DNA from: Kordia sp050633145
GTDB taxonomy: Bacteria; Bacteroidota; Bacteroidia; Flavobacteriales; Flavobacteriaceae
Assembly (NCBI RefSeq): GCF_050633145.1
Contig: NZ_JBOEFY010000011.1
Coordinates: 1-64,000, forward strand
Direction of reading: 5' to 3'
DNA length: 64,000 bases
The translations under genes and the position numbers were made by a program. How positions within the stretch are numbered: the first letter of the stretch is position 1; the number at the start of each line of letters is the position of its first letter. This document shows, in pieces, positions 42,889 to 51,104 of this stretch. Under the pieces are notes generated by a model. It did no database searches and was not told the origin of the DNA. It was given only the letters and a program-made list of their open reading frames with translations.

Positions 42889-44526
42889 ATGAGCCTTATT
42901 CAAAATAAAAGTTACTTTGTCTCTACTAGAGATGTTGTATTACGTAAAAATCCTTCAAAAAAATCAACTGGACTCAACCATCTAATTTACGGAGATTGGA
43001 TGAAGTTCTTAGGTGAAACAGATAATGGTTGGGCAAAAATTCGTTCTAGAGGAAAAGAAGGTTGGATTCCTATAACAACGATTCAAGAAGAACGTGTCCT
43101 AGAAATCAATTTTGTAGATATCGGTATTGGCGACGGTTGCCACATAGTAACTCCAAATGATGATATTATTCTTATTGATGCTGGTAAAACTGATAATATG
43201 TCTAGATTTATTAATTGGCGATATAATATTAGAGACAGGCAAGTAAAAGGTGTAGATGATGTTCCAATTGATGCAGATTGGGCAAAAGATCCGAAAATAA
43301 TTGATTACGTGATTATTTCACATCCAGATAAGGATCATTATTATGGATTTAAGGACTTATTTGAGAATAAGAAATTTGCTTATAAAAAAGTATTCCACAA
43401 TGGAATATTTGAAAGACCAAAAGATTCAGCTAACGAAGATCCAAATTTACATTACTATTCAAGTGAAGATTTAGGAGGATATGTAACCTTAGATAGTAAG
43501 AAGTTTTTATGGGATACCGTTAATACTAATGCTGAAATGCATACACTAATCAAGCGTTATAAATCGTCTAATAAAGATTATTTAAAAACCTTAAATGCCT
43601 TGATATCAAACAATCCAGATGTAAAATTCACCACCTTAAGTATAAGAGATAAATACTTAGATAAATTTAATTCTGATTCATCTATACCTATAAAAATTCT
43701 TGGTCCAGTTACAGAAAAAGTGAAACATCTCAATAAATCTAAGGATTGTCTTATTCGACTGAAAGATGAAGGGAAAACTAAAAATGGACATTCTATAGTC
43801 TTAAAACTCCATATAGATAAATTAAGAGTACTCTTAGGAGGAGATTTAAATACACAATCTGAAGATTATTTATTAAAACATTATACCAACACTGAAAAAG
43901 ACGTCTCTAAACTAGAGAATTCAATATCAAAATTAGTATCAAAAGGCATTACTATTTCTAAAAAAAATAAACAAAAACTCTTAGAGCTTCAAACAGAGTT
44001 AGAAAGTATAATCATAAAAGGTAGAGGGCATTTTGAATCTGATATTACTAAAGCATGCCATCACGGAAGTCATCATTTTTCTGAATCATTTTTAAAATGT
44101 TTGAATTCAATAGTAACAGTAATATCAAGTGGAGATAATGACAGTTATGCACATCCTAGACCCGATGCTCTGGGTGCGTTTGGTAAATATGGACGAGGTG
44201 AAAGACCATTGATTTTTAGTACAGAAATAGGTAGAAGTACAGCAGAATTCACACATGTGGAGAAGTATTTCGAAGAAATATCGCAACTCAAGAACGATAT
44301 TGCTAATGAACCTAGTAAAAGAGAAAAGAAAAAGATAAGAAAGAGGCTTGAAAAAAGAAAAGATAGGAACGTTGCAGTGTATGGCATGATAACCGTAAGA
44401 ACTAATGGTGATAAAGTATATATAGCTCAAAAGCTTGAAGCTAGTTCTGACGACCAAAAATGGGACATTCATGAATTGAGGTATAACGAAGCTAGGTCTC
44501 AATTTGAATATATTGAAAAGCACTAG
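42889..44526 (+). CDS. SH3 domain plus ComEC-like MBL-fold metallohydrolase
   Basis: The 545-residue protein has an N-terminal bacterial SH3 domain (about 5-65, VLRKNP, GWAKIRSRGKEGWIP), then an MBL fold. VDIGIGDGCHIV starts the MBL part, HPDKDHYYG is the H-x-D-x-D-H metal motif, LLGGDLN is a later Asp, and CHHGSHHFSES plus SYAHPR form the ComEC-type end motif. ComEC-type MBL domains act as nucleases or phosphodiesterases. No membrane domain is present, so this is a soluble stand-alone version. Residues ~320-390 look like an inserted coiled coil. A 12-bp operator-like repeat precedes it, suggesting tight control. Confidence 0.85.
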   Translation: MSLIQNKSYFVSTRDVVLRKNPSKKSTGLNHLIYGDWMKFLGETDNGWAKIRSRGKEGWIPITTIQEERVLEINFVDIGIGDGCHIVTPNDDIILIDAGKTDNMSRFINWRYNIRDRQVKGVDDVPIDADWAKDPKIIDYVIISHPDKDHYYGFKDLFENKKFAYKKVFHNGIFERPKDSANEDPNLHYYSSEDLGGYVTLDSKKFLWDTVNTNAEMHTLIKRYKSSNKDYLKTLNALISNNPDVKFTTLSIRDKYLDKFNSDSSIPIKILGPVTEKVKHLNKSKDCLIRLKDEGKTKNGHSIVLKLHIDKLRVLLGGDLNTQSEDYLLKHYTNTEKDVSKLENSISKLVSKGITISKKNKQKLLELQTELESIIIKGRGHFESDITKACHHGSHHFSESFLKCLNSIVTVISSGDNDSYAHPRPDALGAFGKYGRGERPLIFSTEIGRSTAEFTHVEKYFEEISQLKNDIANEPSKREKKKIRKRLEKRKDRNVAVYGMITVRTNGDKVYIAQKLEASSDDQKWDIHELRYNEARSQFEYIEKH

Positions 44527-44584
44527 TTTTTGTATTTTAGTACTATAAAAATATCCTTAAATGTATGATCATTTCAAAACATAA

Positions 44585-44611
44585 AAAACCCTCGCAATTA
44601 GCAAGGGTTTT
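44585..44611. terminator. Bidirectional terminator between the MBL gene and EttA
   Basis: AAAACCCT pairs with AGGGTTTT, with an additional GC pair toward an AATTA loop. It has A- and T-runs on both sides and lies between two convergent genes. Confidence 0.85.
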
Positions 44612-44708
44612 AATTTTCTATTGTGTCACATCGAGCATTATTAAATCAAAATATATTTTGATTGAAAATACAAAACGAAGTTTCGAAATGTCTCTATAAC
44701 TTCAAAAG

Positions 44709-44733
44709 TTTCTCGACTGCGCTCGAAATGACA
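44709..44733 (-). repeat. TCGAG-type REP-like palindrome, copy 2
   Basis: TTCTCGACTGCGCTCGAA (then ATGACA) is the inverse of the element at 34191-34210 and 49604-49624. Confidence 0.55.
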
Positions 44734-44755
44734 TTTATCTATCAAAATCAATTAG

Positions 44756-46447
44756 TTATCTAATCAACTTCTTATATTTAATACGCTTCGGCATCAAGTC
44801 GCCACCTAAACGTTTCTTTTTGTTTTCTTCATAATCTGAGAAGCTTCCTTCAAAGAAATAGACTTGCGAGTCACCTTCAAAGGCTAAGATATGTGTACAA
44901 ATACGATCTAAAAACCATCTATCATGCGAAATGACTACCGCACAACCTGCAAAGTTCTCCAAACCTTCTTCCAACGCTCGTAAAGTGTTTACATCCAAGT
45001 CGTTTGTTGGCTCATCCAGTAATAACACGTTTCCTTCTTCTTTTAGCGTCATAGCTAAATGCAATCGGTTGCGTTCCCCTCCAGAAAGTGTATCTACTTT
45101 TTTGTTTTGCTCGCTTCCAGCAAAGTTGAATCGACTTAAGTACGCTCTAGAATTCACTTGCTTTCCACCCATCATCACTAATTCCTGCTCATCAGAGAAA
45201 TTTGCCCAAATTGATTTATTCGGATCAATATTAGAGTGCGACTGATCTACATACGCGATTTTTGCCGTTTCTCCTACCGTAAACGTTCCTTTATCTGGCG
45301 CTTCTTCTCCCATAATCATTTTGAAAATGGTTGTTTTTCCCGCTCCATTCGGACCAATTACACCCACAATTCCTGCTTGTGGTAAATTGAAGTTTAAATC
45401 TTCATATAATAACTTATCGCCAAAAGCTTTCGAAACGCCTGTAGCTTCAATCACATTAGTTCCTAAACGTGGACCATTTGGAATGTAAATTTCCAACTTC
45501 GCGTCCATTTGTTTTTGATCTTGACTCATCAATTTGTCATAGTTCTTCAAACGTGCTTTTTGCTTTGTTTGACGTCCTTTTGCTCCTTGACGAACCCATT
45601 CCAATTCTCGTTCTAATGTCTTCTGACGTTTCGAAGCGGTTTTGCTTTCTTGTGCCATACGCGTCGATTTCTGATCTAACCAAGAAGAATAGTTTCCTTT
45701 CCAAGGAATCCCTTCTCCTCTATCCAATTCTAAAATCCAACCTGCAACATTATCTAAGAAATATCTATCGTGCGTCACCGCAATTACGGTTCCTTTATAT
45801 TGTGCTAAATGATGCTCTAACCAATGTACAGATTCTGCATCCAAGTGGTTGGTAGGCTCATCTAATAGTAAAATTTCTGGTTCTTGTAATAACAAACGAC
45901 ATAAGGCAACACGACGACGTTCTCCTCCAGAAAGTACACCAATCAATTTGTCTGGCTCTGGCGTACGCAACGCATCCATGGCAATTTCTAATTTTGTATC
46001 TAATTCCCAAGCGTTACTAGCATCAATTTTGTCTTGCAAATCTGCCTGTTGCGCCATCAACTTGTCCATTTTGTCTGCATCAGAATATACTTCTTCCAAA
46101 CCAAACATGTCGTTAATTTTATTGTATTCGTCAAGAATTGCTACAGTTTCTGCAACACCTTCTTTTACAACTTCCATTACGGTTTTTGTTTCGTCTAGTT
46201 GTGGTTCTTGTTCTAAATACCCTACTTTATAACCTGGCGAAAACGTAACGTCTCCTTGATAGTTTTTCTCTACGCCTGCAATGATTTTCAGTAAAGTAGA
46301 TTTACCAGAACCATTTAAACCGAGAATCCCGATTTTAGCTCCGTAGAAAAAACTTAGGTATATATCTTTTAAAACTTGTTTGTTTGTACTTTGATAGGTT
46401 TTAGAAACCCTATTCATTGAAAAGATAACTTTCTTATCGTCTGACAT
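44756..46447 (-). CDS. ettA: Energy-dependent translational throttle protein EttA (ABC-F)
   Basis: The 563-residue protein has two ABC cassettes with Walker A GLNGSGKST and GPNGAGKTT, signatures LSGGERRR and LSGGERNR, and Walker B LLLDEPTNHLD and LLLDEPTNDLD. The linker between cassettes is the PtIM region (residues ~240-320), with the arm typical of EttA. The length agrees with the E. coli protein (555). EttA binds the ribosome E site and gates elongation according to the ADP/ATP ratio. It is cytoplasmic and not a transporter. The start ATG at 46447 fits. Confidence 0.95.
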   Translation of the reverse strand: MSDDKKVIFSMNRVSKTYQSTNKQVLKDIYLSFFYGAKIGILGLNGSGKSTLLKIIAGVEKNYQGDVTFSPGYKVGYLEQEPQLDETKTVMEVVKEGVAETVAILDEYNKINDMFGLEEVYSDADKMDKLMAQQADLQDKIDASNAWELDTKLEIAMDALRTPEPDKLIGVLSGGERRRVALCRLLLQEPEILLLDEPTNHLDAESVHWLEHHLAQYKGTVIAVTHDRYFLDNVAGWILELDRGEGIPWKGNYSSWLDQKSTRMAQESKTASKRQKTLERELEWVRQGAKGRQTKQKARLKNYDKLMSQDQKQMDAKLEIYIPNGPRLGTNVIEATGVSKAFGDKLLYEDLNFNLPQAGIVGVIGPNGAGKTTIFKMIMGEEAPDKGTFTVGETAKIAYVDQSHSNIDPNKSIWANFSDEQELVMMGGKQVNSRAYLSRFNFAGSEQNKKVDTLSGGERNRLHLAMTLKEEGNVLLLDEPTNDLDVNTLRALEEGLENFAGCAVVISHDRWFLDRICTHILAFEGDSQVYFFEGSFSDYEENKKKRLGGDLMPKRIKYKKLIR

Positions 46448-46762
46448 AATTATGCGTTGATTTTATTACTTCGTCACAAATATACATAATTGTCGTAGCA
46501 TTCGCACATATAATTTTAGGATTGAAATATTAAATAATTGAATGGTTGAAAGATTCAATTAATATTAAAAAATTACTTCATCATTCCTAAAAAAAACTTC
46601 TTTTTAAGAAAATATATCCACTTAAAAAACACTGATAAACAAACATTTAAACTTATAAACATATACACTTACAAACTTTTCTTCACTTTTAAAAAACCGC
46701 CTTCCCATTTTGCTCGTATATAAAATTAGAATACAATAAAAATCTAATTAAACTTAAAAATT
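46448..46762. other. AT-rich intergenic region, divergent promoters
   Basis: This 315-base gap lies between divergent EttA and the first DUF4331 gene. It holds a 9-bp inverted repeat, TAATTGAAT at 46535-46543 and ATTCAATTA at 46553-46561, with a 9-base spacer. I see no gene or other motif; promoters for both directions must be here. Confidence 0.5.
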
Positions 46763-47413
46763 ATGAAACGAGTAACAACCATTTTAGGAATCAGTATTGT
46801 TTTGGTGGGAAGTTTCTTTTTAATCGCGGCAGATCATATTGATGCGCCAGCAATTCAAGGAACAACTGCCGACATTACCGATTTCTACGCCTTTCAAGGA
46901 GAAGATACAAATAGTATTGCCTTTGTTGTAAATACACAAGGATTATTGAGTCCTGCTGCAACAGGAAATGCTTCTTTTAACGAAAATACACTGATCGAAA
47001 TTAATATTGATACTTCCGGAGATAGTGTGGAAGACTTAGTAATTCAAGCCATTCCAAGAGATGGAAAAATGTATTTCTTCGGACCAGTTGCACCAAGTGC
47101 TACAGGATTGAACAGCGTTATCGAAGCTGTTGAAACAGCTTCGTCAGTAGATATTACTCCATACGGAAGCAACGCAATTACAGCAACGAATAACGGAATG
47201 AAATTCTTTGCAGGTCCAAGAGACGATCCTTTCTTTATGGATTTTGCGCAATACGGTGAAATCATCACAGGAAACGCAACAAGTTTTAACGATCCTGGAA
47301 CAGATACGTTTGCAGGTTCCAATGTACTTTCAATTGTAGTAGAAGTGCCAAAATCAGAAATTGGCGGTTCAGGTACAATCAATGTTTGGGCAGAAGCAAA
47401 AGGAAAACAATAA
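46763..47413 (+). CDS. DUF4331 family exported protein
   Basis: The 216-residue protein has a signal peptide and then ADHIDAPAIQGTTADITDFYAFQGED, the opening of the DUF4331 family. Family members are often much longer, and this one ends soon after VEVPKSEI, which is the middle of longer homologues. A second, smaller gene (47445) encodes what looks like the C-terminal region. The function of DUF4331 is unknown. It heads a three-gene run with the second DUF4331-like gene and a TPR lipoprotein. Confidence 0.8.
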   Translation: MKRVTTILGISIVLVGSFFLIAADHIDAPAIQGTTADITDFYAFQGEDTNSIAFVVNTQGLLSPAATGNASFNENTLIEINIDTSGDSVEDLVIQAIPRDGKMYFFGPVAPSATGLNSVIEAVETASSVDITPYGSNAITATNNGMKFFAGPRDDPFFMDFAQYGEIITGNATSFNDPGTDTFAGSNVLSIVVEVPKSEIGGSGTINVWAEAKGKQ

Positions 47414-47444
47414 GCAATCAACATTCACATATAAAACTATTAAA

Positions 47445-48002
47445 ATGAAAACTATACAATCTATATTCGGAATTGCAATCATAAGCTTATTCACCTTAGC
47501 AAGTTGCTCTTCTGACGATAATACAATTATAATTGATCCTACACCTGATTTCTCAGGTACATTCGCGCAGCAAGACCAAATGGGAAGACCTGCGGTGAAT
47601 ACTGTTTTTGTATCACAAGCGAGTAAAGACAATTTCAATGTAACCATTCCATCGCAACAAAATGCGGCTTTTCAAAGTATGTTTCAAACCAACTTAACAG
47701 GATTGAGTCCAGCGTATGCAAATCCTGGAGATCAAAACGCGTTGGGACAAGATGCAGCAGCTTTTACAGGTTTGTTAGCTACAGATGTTTTAAATGTTTC
47801 TTTGGATGGAACTACTACTTTTTACGATGGAACAAACGTACTCACAGGTCGTGCTCTAGCGGATGATGTAATTACCGTAGAGCTTTTATTAATTTTTGGA
47901 GGCGAAGACTTCACAGAAAACCCAAATCTTTCTGATGATCATGTGGACGCCAATGACAAACCTTTTTTGTCCTCATTTCCATACTTAGCCTCACCGTGGT
48001 AG
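47445..48002 (+). CDS. DUF4331-like lipoprotein
   Basis: I start at the ATG at 47445, 31 bases after the upstream stop, because it gives a clean lipoprotein signal (LFTLASC) while the longer frame from 47361 overlaps the previous gene. The mature 165-residue part ends with GRALADDVITVELLLIFGG and SFPYLASPW, typical of the DUF4331 C-terminus. The first gene (46763) carries the family's N-terminus, so the pair may be a split or two compact paralogues acting together at the outer membrane. Confidence 0.75.
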   Translation: MKTIQSIFGIAIISLFTLASCSSDDNTIIIDPTPDFSGTFAQQDQMGRPAVNTVFVSQASKDNFNVTIPSQQNAAFQSMFQTNLTGLSPAYANPGDQNALGQDAAAFTGLLATDVLNVSLDGTTTFYDGTNVLTGRALADDVITVELLLIFGGEDFTENPNLSDDHVDANDKPFLSSFPYLASPW

Positions 48003-48076
48003 TGTAAACAAGTATTTATTTCCATGAAGAAAAATTGCACGATATAAATACTTATTAAATTTAGTAAATAGCTTAG

Positions 48077-48232
48077 ATCCCGCTCTACAGCGGGATTAGC
48101 TCTACTAACTGCGTTGAGCGCGTCTTACAGACTTCTCAACGTAGTGTATCACTAATCTGATTTGCTATTGAGAGCATTTAGTATATAGCAATTTAACCTG
48201 TTATTAGTTGAACGATCTCGCTAGATGCTCTC
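48077..48232. other. Hairpin-rich intergenic region
   Basis: Three inverted repeats lie in this gap: ATCCCGCT/AGCGGGAT (48077-48096, 4-base loop), GCGTTGAG/CTCAACG (48111-48141) and GAGAGCATTTAG/CTAGATGCTCTC (48170-48181 and 48221-48232). The first could be a terminator, although no T-run follows. The region may be a set of degenerate repeats or a structured leader for the TPR gene. Confidence 0.45.
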
Positions 48233-48272
48233 TACTTTAAAGAATTAAAATATTGAATTAAAAAACACAATT

Positions 48273-49568
48273 ATGAACACCAAAATCGCCTTTCAAATAC
48301 TTGGAGTTTGCATGCTTATTATGAGCTGCACTTCTAAGTCATCGCAAAAAATTACAGCTGCCGAGTCGTACGATCAATATTTAGATGTAGCTGAAAACAC
48401 AACGATTCAATCTGTTACTGAAATCCACAAATTTTGGTCAGAAAAACTAGAAAAAACTCCAAATCAATATCCGTATCATGCAAAAGTTGCAAGTGCACAT
48501 TCTCAGCTGTTTAAGGCAACTGGCGAAATCTCTCATTTAATGGAAGCGGCTTCGCACTTGGAACTTTTAAATGATCGTACAAAGTATCAAAATGCAGGAT
48601 ATATAAGAAGTTTGGTTCGCAATTATATTTCACAACATCGTTTTCAAGAAGCCTTGACTTTGTTGAAAAAAGCTGAAGTTTTAGGAGAGAATCGTCAAGC
48701 GACACAAAAGATGTTATTTGATGTGCATTTAGAACTCGGAAATGTAGCGGAAGCCGAAAAGTACCTCAACATTTTTAAGAATGAACATAGTTTTAATGCG
48801 ATGATTCGATTGTCAAAATGGTACGATCACGAAGGGAAACTACTAGCTGCCATTAAAATGATGGAAAAAGCAATGTTAAAAGCTGAAGACGCAAACAATA
48901 ACTTTTTAAAACAATGGTCGTATACGAATTTGGCTGATTTTTACGGTCACGCCGGAAGAATTAAAGATGCATACACACATTATTTAAAAGCTTTGAAATT
49001 AGACCCAAACGATGCGTATGCTAAAAAAGGAATTGCTTGGATTGTGTTTTCGCATGAGAAGAATCCAAAAGAAGCTTTACGAATTTTAAATACGATCATG
49101 TCACAACACAAAGCGCCAGATTATTATTTATTGAAAGCAGAGATTGCTGAATTTATGGGGGAAAATGTGGAAAAAGAACAAAACATTCAAGCGTTTATGA
49201 AAGCCATTCAAGATGAAAAATATGGTGTCATGTATACTTCATACACGGTTTCTGTACTATCAGAAGAATTACATGATACAAAGAAAGCATTGGAAATTGC
49301 GCAACAAGAAGTCAAACTACGTCCTACACCACAGGCGTATGATTTATTAGCTTGGACGTATCATCTACAAGGCAATTCCGCGAAAGCGCAAGAAATTATA
49401 GAAAAACATGTCATAGATAAAACTTCTGAACCTGTCGCAATGTATCATGTGGCAGAAATATTAAAAGCAAACGGAAATACAGAAACGGTTTCGGAGATCA
49501 AAGCTGAATTACTAGAAAGTAGTTTTGAAGTGGGTCCAATTATGACCGAAAAAATACGACGATTGTAG
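48273..49568 (+). CDS. TPR lipoprotein of the DUF4331 cluster
   Basis: The signal peptide ends in the lipobox LIMSC. The 431-residue protein is helical throughout, with TPR-like repeats (for example SYTNLADFYGHAGRIKDAYTHY and LDPNDAYAKKGIAW). DUF4331 genes are commonly followed by TPR proteins in flavobacteria, which agrees with a shared role at the outer membrane. A HupE-like membrane protein that often completes such clusters is not visible here. It lies 270 bases downstream of the DUF4331-like gene, so co-transcription is uncertain. Confidence 0.75.
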   Translation: MNTKIAFQILGVCMLIMSCTSKSSQKITAAESYDQYLDVAENTTIQSVTEIHKFWSEKLEKTPNQYPYHAKVASAHSQLFKATGEISHLMEAASHLELLNDRTKYQNAGYIRSLVRNYISQHRFQEALTLLKKAEVLGENRQATQKMLFDVHLELGNVAEAEKYLNIFKNEHSFNAMIRLSKWYDHEGKLLAAIKMMEKAMLKAEDANNNFLKQWSYTNLADFYGHAGRIKDAYTHYLKALKLDPNDAYAKKGIAWIVFSHEKNPKEALRILNTIMSQHKAPDYYLLKAEIAEFMGENVEKEQNIQAFMKAIQDEKYGVMYTSYTVSVLSEELHDTKKALEIAQQEVKLRPTPQAYDLLAWTYHLQGNSAKAQEIIEKHVIDKTSEPVAMYHVAEILKANGNTETVSEIKAELLESSFEVGPIMTEKIRRL

Positions 49569-49603
49569 TACTCATAAAATATTGAATTGATAAAGGTTTG
49601 TCA

Positions 49604-49624
49604 GATCGAGCGCAATCGAGATTC
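49604..49624 (+). repeat. TCGAG-type REP-like palindrome, copy 3
   Basis: Core ATCGAGCGCAATCGAGATTC is closely related to 34191-34210. Confidence 0.55.
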
Positions 49625-49685
49625 TATGAAAACATATACAATTTATTGAAGAACTAACTTTTGTTAGGTGATTGGTTTTTATTGA

Positions 49686-49716
49686 AAGAAGACACTTTGT
49701 GATGAAGTGTCTTCTT
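49686..49716 (+). terminator. Terminator before the first small precursor gene
   Basis: GAAGACACTT pairs perfectly with AAGTGTCTTC around a 7-base loop, then a T-rich stretch. It ends the TPR transcript and isolates the precursor gene. Confidence 0.85.
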
Positions 49717-49720
49717 TATT

Positions 49721-49737
49721 TTATGGTGATACCGTAA
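49721..49737 (+). promoter_or_regulatory. Shared palindromic operator, copy 1
   Basis: TTATGG-TGATA-CCGTAA is an imperfect inverted repeat with a 5-base spacer, 52 bases before the start of precursor 1. A -7-like TATATTTA is at 49759-49766, ending 29 bases after it. Copies 2 and 3 precede the other two precursor genes at almost the same spacing. Confidence 0.75.
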
Positions 49738-49789
49738 AATGAAACCGTTGATTTTCAATATATTTAAGTCTAATCAAAAATATACTACC

Positions 49790-49951
49790 ATGAAAAAAAA
49801 GAGTCTTAAAACATTACAGTTAAACAAAACAGAGGTTTCAAATTTTGATCCAAGCTCACCAAAAGGCGGTTCTGTGTTTACATCTTATCCACTTCCAAAT
49901 GGACAAATTCTTTGTAAAATAACATATCATGAAGGTTGTTATCCATCATAG
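49790..49951 (+). CDS. GG-leader small peptide precursor 1 (lanthipeptide-like)
   Basis: A 53-residue peptide. The longer frame from 49739 only adds unlikely residues; the ATG at 49790 gives the family leader. The leader MKKKSLKTLQLNKTEVSNF ends in Lys-Gly-Gly (G26, G27), matching class I lanthipeptide / GG-type natural product precursors of Bacteroidota. The 26-residue core has Cys at 42 and 50 and Ser/Thr at 28, 31, 32, 45 and 53. I infer cleavage after GG and possible lanthionine rings; no modification enzyme is in the window. A shared operator lies upstream and a terminator at 49956-49989 follows at once. Confidence 0.75.
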   Translation: MKKKSLKTLQLNKTEVSNFDPSSPKGGSVFTSYPLPNGQILCKITYHEGCYPS

Positions 49952-49955
49952 AAAC

Positions 49956-49989
49956 AAAAGCCGTTTCTAGACATCTTGAAGCGGCTTTT
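49956..49989. terminator. Terminator of precursor 1 and, in reverse, the lipoprotein gene
   Basis: AAAAGCCG plus TTC pair with GAA plus CGGCTTTT. It follows the precursor stop by 4 bases and lies 17 bases beyond the stop of the convergent gene at 50007. Confidence 0.88.
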
Positions 49990-50006
49990 AAACTTTCAAT
50001 TAATAA

Positions 50007-50708
50007 TTATTCTTCAATAACATCAATTGGCGGCGGCGGCGGCGTCAAGAATTGCTCTCCAAATTGTAATCGTAGTTTAAATGGTAATTTCTTTTTTAAA
50101 ATATTTACTTGAGAAGTTTCTAAATCACATACTTTTTTAGAAAAAAGCTGTTGTGACAAATCTTCATAGGTTAACAAATATCCATTCATAACATTTGTGA
50201 ACGTCTTTTCAATACTGTCTTTTGGTGTTTTTGTATCCCATCGTATCGAAACTCTTTTATAATGATCATCATCTTTACTTGAGAAATTTTTACGCATCCA
50301 ATATTTTACTGAATCTATCGTAATAACTCCATCTTTCATTAATAAATGTCCATTTTTATTTAATAAAATATAGGTTTCTGTACCTCTATTATAACAACTT
50401 ACAATGTTTTTGTCGCATTCTCTCTGTACATACATATTTGCAACGTCTTCATTCGCTAAAATCACTCCGAAATGTATCGTTTTCAAACACAATTCTGTAT
50501 CTATTTTTTTAGCAATAGAGTTTAGCAATGGTTCTTCTTCTAGCGAATAGTCTATTTTAATTTTTTTGAGCGAATCTGAAACTGACAACAAACTGAGTTC
50601 GTTTGCGCAGTATTTTGAATTGCTGATTTCCTTTTTAGCTTGCTTTGGAGAACATCCAATGAAAAGAAATAGAAAAGAGAGTACATATAAAAAATTCATT
50701 TTTTTCAT
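50007..50708 (-). CDS. Lipoprotein with an ExbD/TolR-like C-terminal half (weak)
   Basis: I use Met4 (50708) of the frame that begins at 50717, giving MKKMNFLYVLSFLFLFIGC, a lipoprotein signal. The middle part (about 95-190, with YILLNKNGHLLMKDGVITID and VMNGYLLTYEDLSQQLF) recalls the periplasmic domain of ExbD/TolR from flavobacteria. The similarity is weak and the usual N-terminal membrane helix is replaced by a lipid anchor. The tail is a run of prolines and an acidic end, from a short GGC repeat. It is transcribed away from precursor 2 and shares its upstream palindrome (copy 2). Confidence 0.5.
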   Translation of the reverse strand: MKKMNFLYVLSFLFLFIGCSPKQAKKEISNSKYCANELSLLSVSDSLKKIKIDYSLEEEPLLNSIAKKIDTELCLKTIHFGVILANEDVANMYVQRECDKNIVSCYNRGTETYILLNKNGHLLMKDGVITIDSVKYWMRKNFSSKDDDHYKRVSIRWDTKTPKDSIEKTFTNVMNGYLLTYEDLSQQLFSKKVCDLETSQVNILKKKLPFKLRLQFGEQFLTPPPPPIDVIEE

Positions 50709-50777
50709 CAAATGCATGCAATTTGGTTATGGATTGATTGTTAAAAGTGACACTAAAAAAAGTAGTTGAACCTTATT

Positions 50778-50794
50778 TTACGGTGATCACGTAA
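50778..50794. promoter_or_regulatory. Shared palindromic operator, copy 2
   Basis: TTACGG-TGATC-ACGTAA lies 56 bases before precursor 2, with TACTTTA at 50816-50822 ending 28 bases after it. It is also 60 bases before the frame of the divergent lipoprotein gene, so it could regulate both directions. Confidence 0.75.
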
Positions 50795-50850
50795 CAGTAT
50801 CAGTACACTTTTCAGTACTTTACATGCATTGTTTCACCAAAAATTATACC

Positions 50851-51015
50851 ATGAAAAAAAGAAATTTAAAATCGTTAGTACTACACAAAAACGCAATTTC
50901 AAGTTTAGCTACAAAAGACACAAAAATTGGTGGTCGAGGCGCAAGTGATCGACTCACCGAATGTAGAAATGATTATTGTGTATCATTCTTTAATAGTTGC
51001 CCTTGGGTTTGTTAA
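50851..51015 (+). CDS. GG-leader small peptide precursor 2 (lanthipeptide-like)
   Basis: A 54-residue peptide. Leader MKKRNLKSLVLHKNAISSL aligns residue by residue with precursor 1; GG is at 27-28. The 26-residue core has four Cys (38, 43, 50, 54) and Ser/Thr at 32, 36, 45 and 49, and ends in Cys. The Cys-rich core fits thioether or disulfide rings. The ATG at 50851 is chosen over the frame start at 50824 because it aligns with the other leaders. A perfect terminator follows at 51039-51066. Confidence 0.78.
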   Translation: MKKRNLKSLVLHKNAISSLATKDTKIGGRGASDRLTECRNDYCVSFFNSCPWVC

Positions 51016-51038
51016 AGAAATGCATAAACACCTAATTG

Positions 51039-51066
51039 AAAGCGAACTATTGAAGTTCGCTTTTTT
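51039..51066 (+). terminator. Terminator of precursor 2
   Basis: AAAGCGAACT and AGTTCGCTTT form a perfect 10-bp stem with a 5-base loop, followed by a T-run. Confidence 0.92.
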
Positions 51067-51104
51067 ATTAAAAAAACAAATCTAACAAGCTGTTAAACTG
51101 ACAA

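Noticed and set aside
47361..47444. Upstream extension of the DUF4331-like lipoprotein gene
   Set aside because: It overlaps the previous gene and would place a long tail before the signal peptide. The ATG at 47445 is better.
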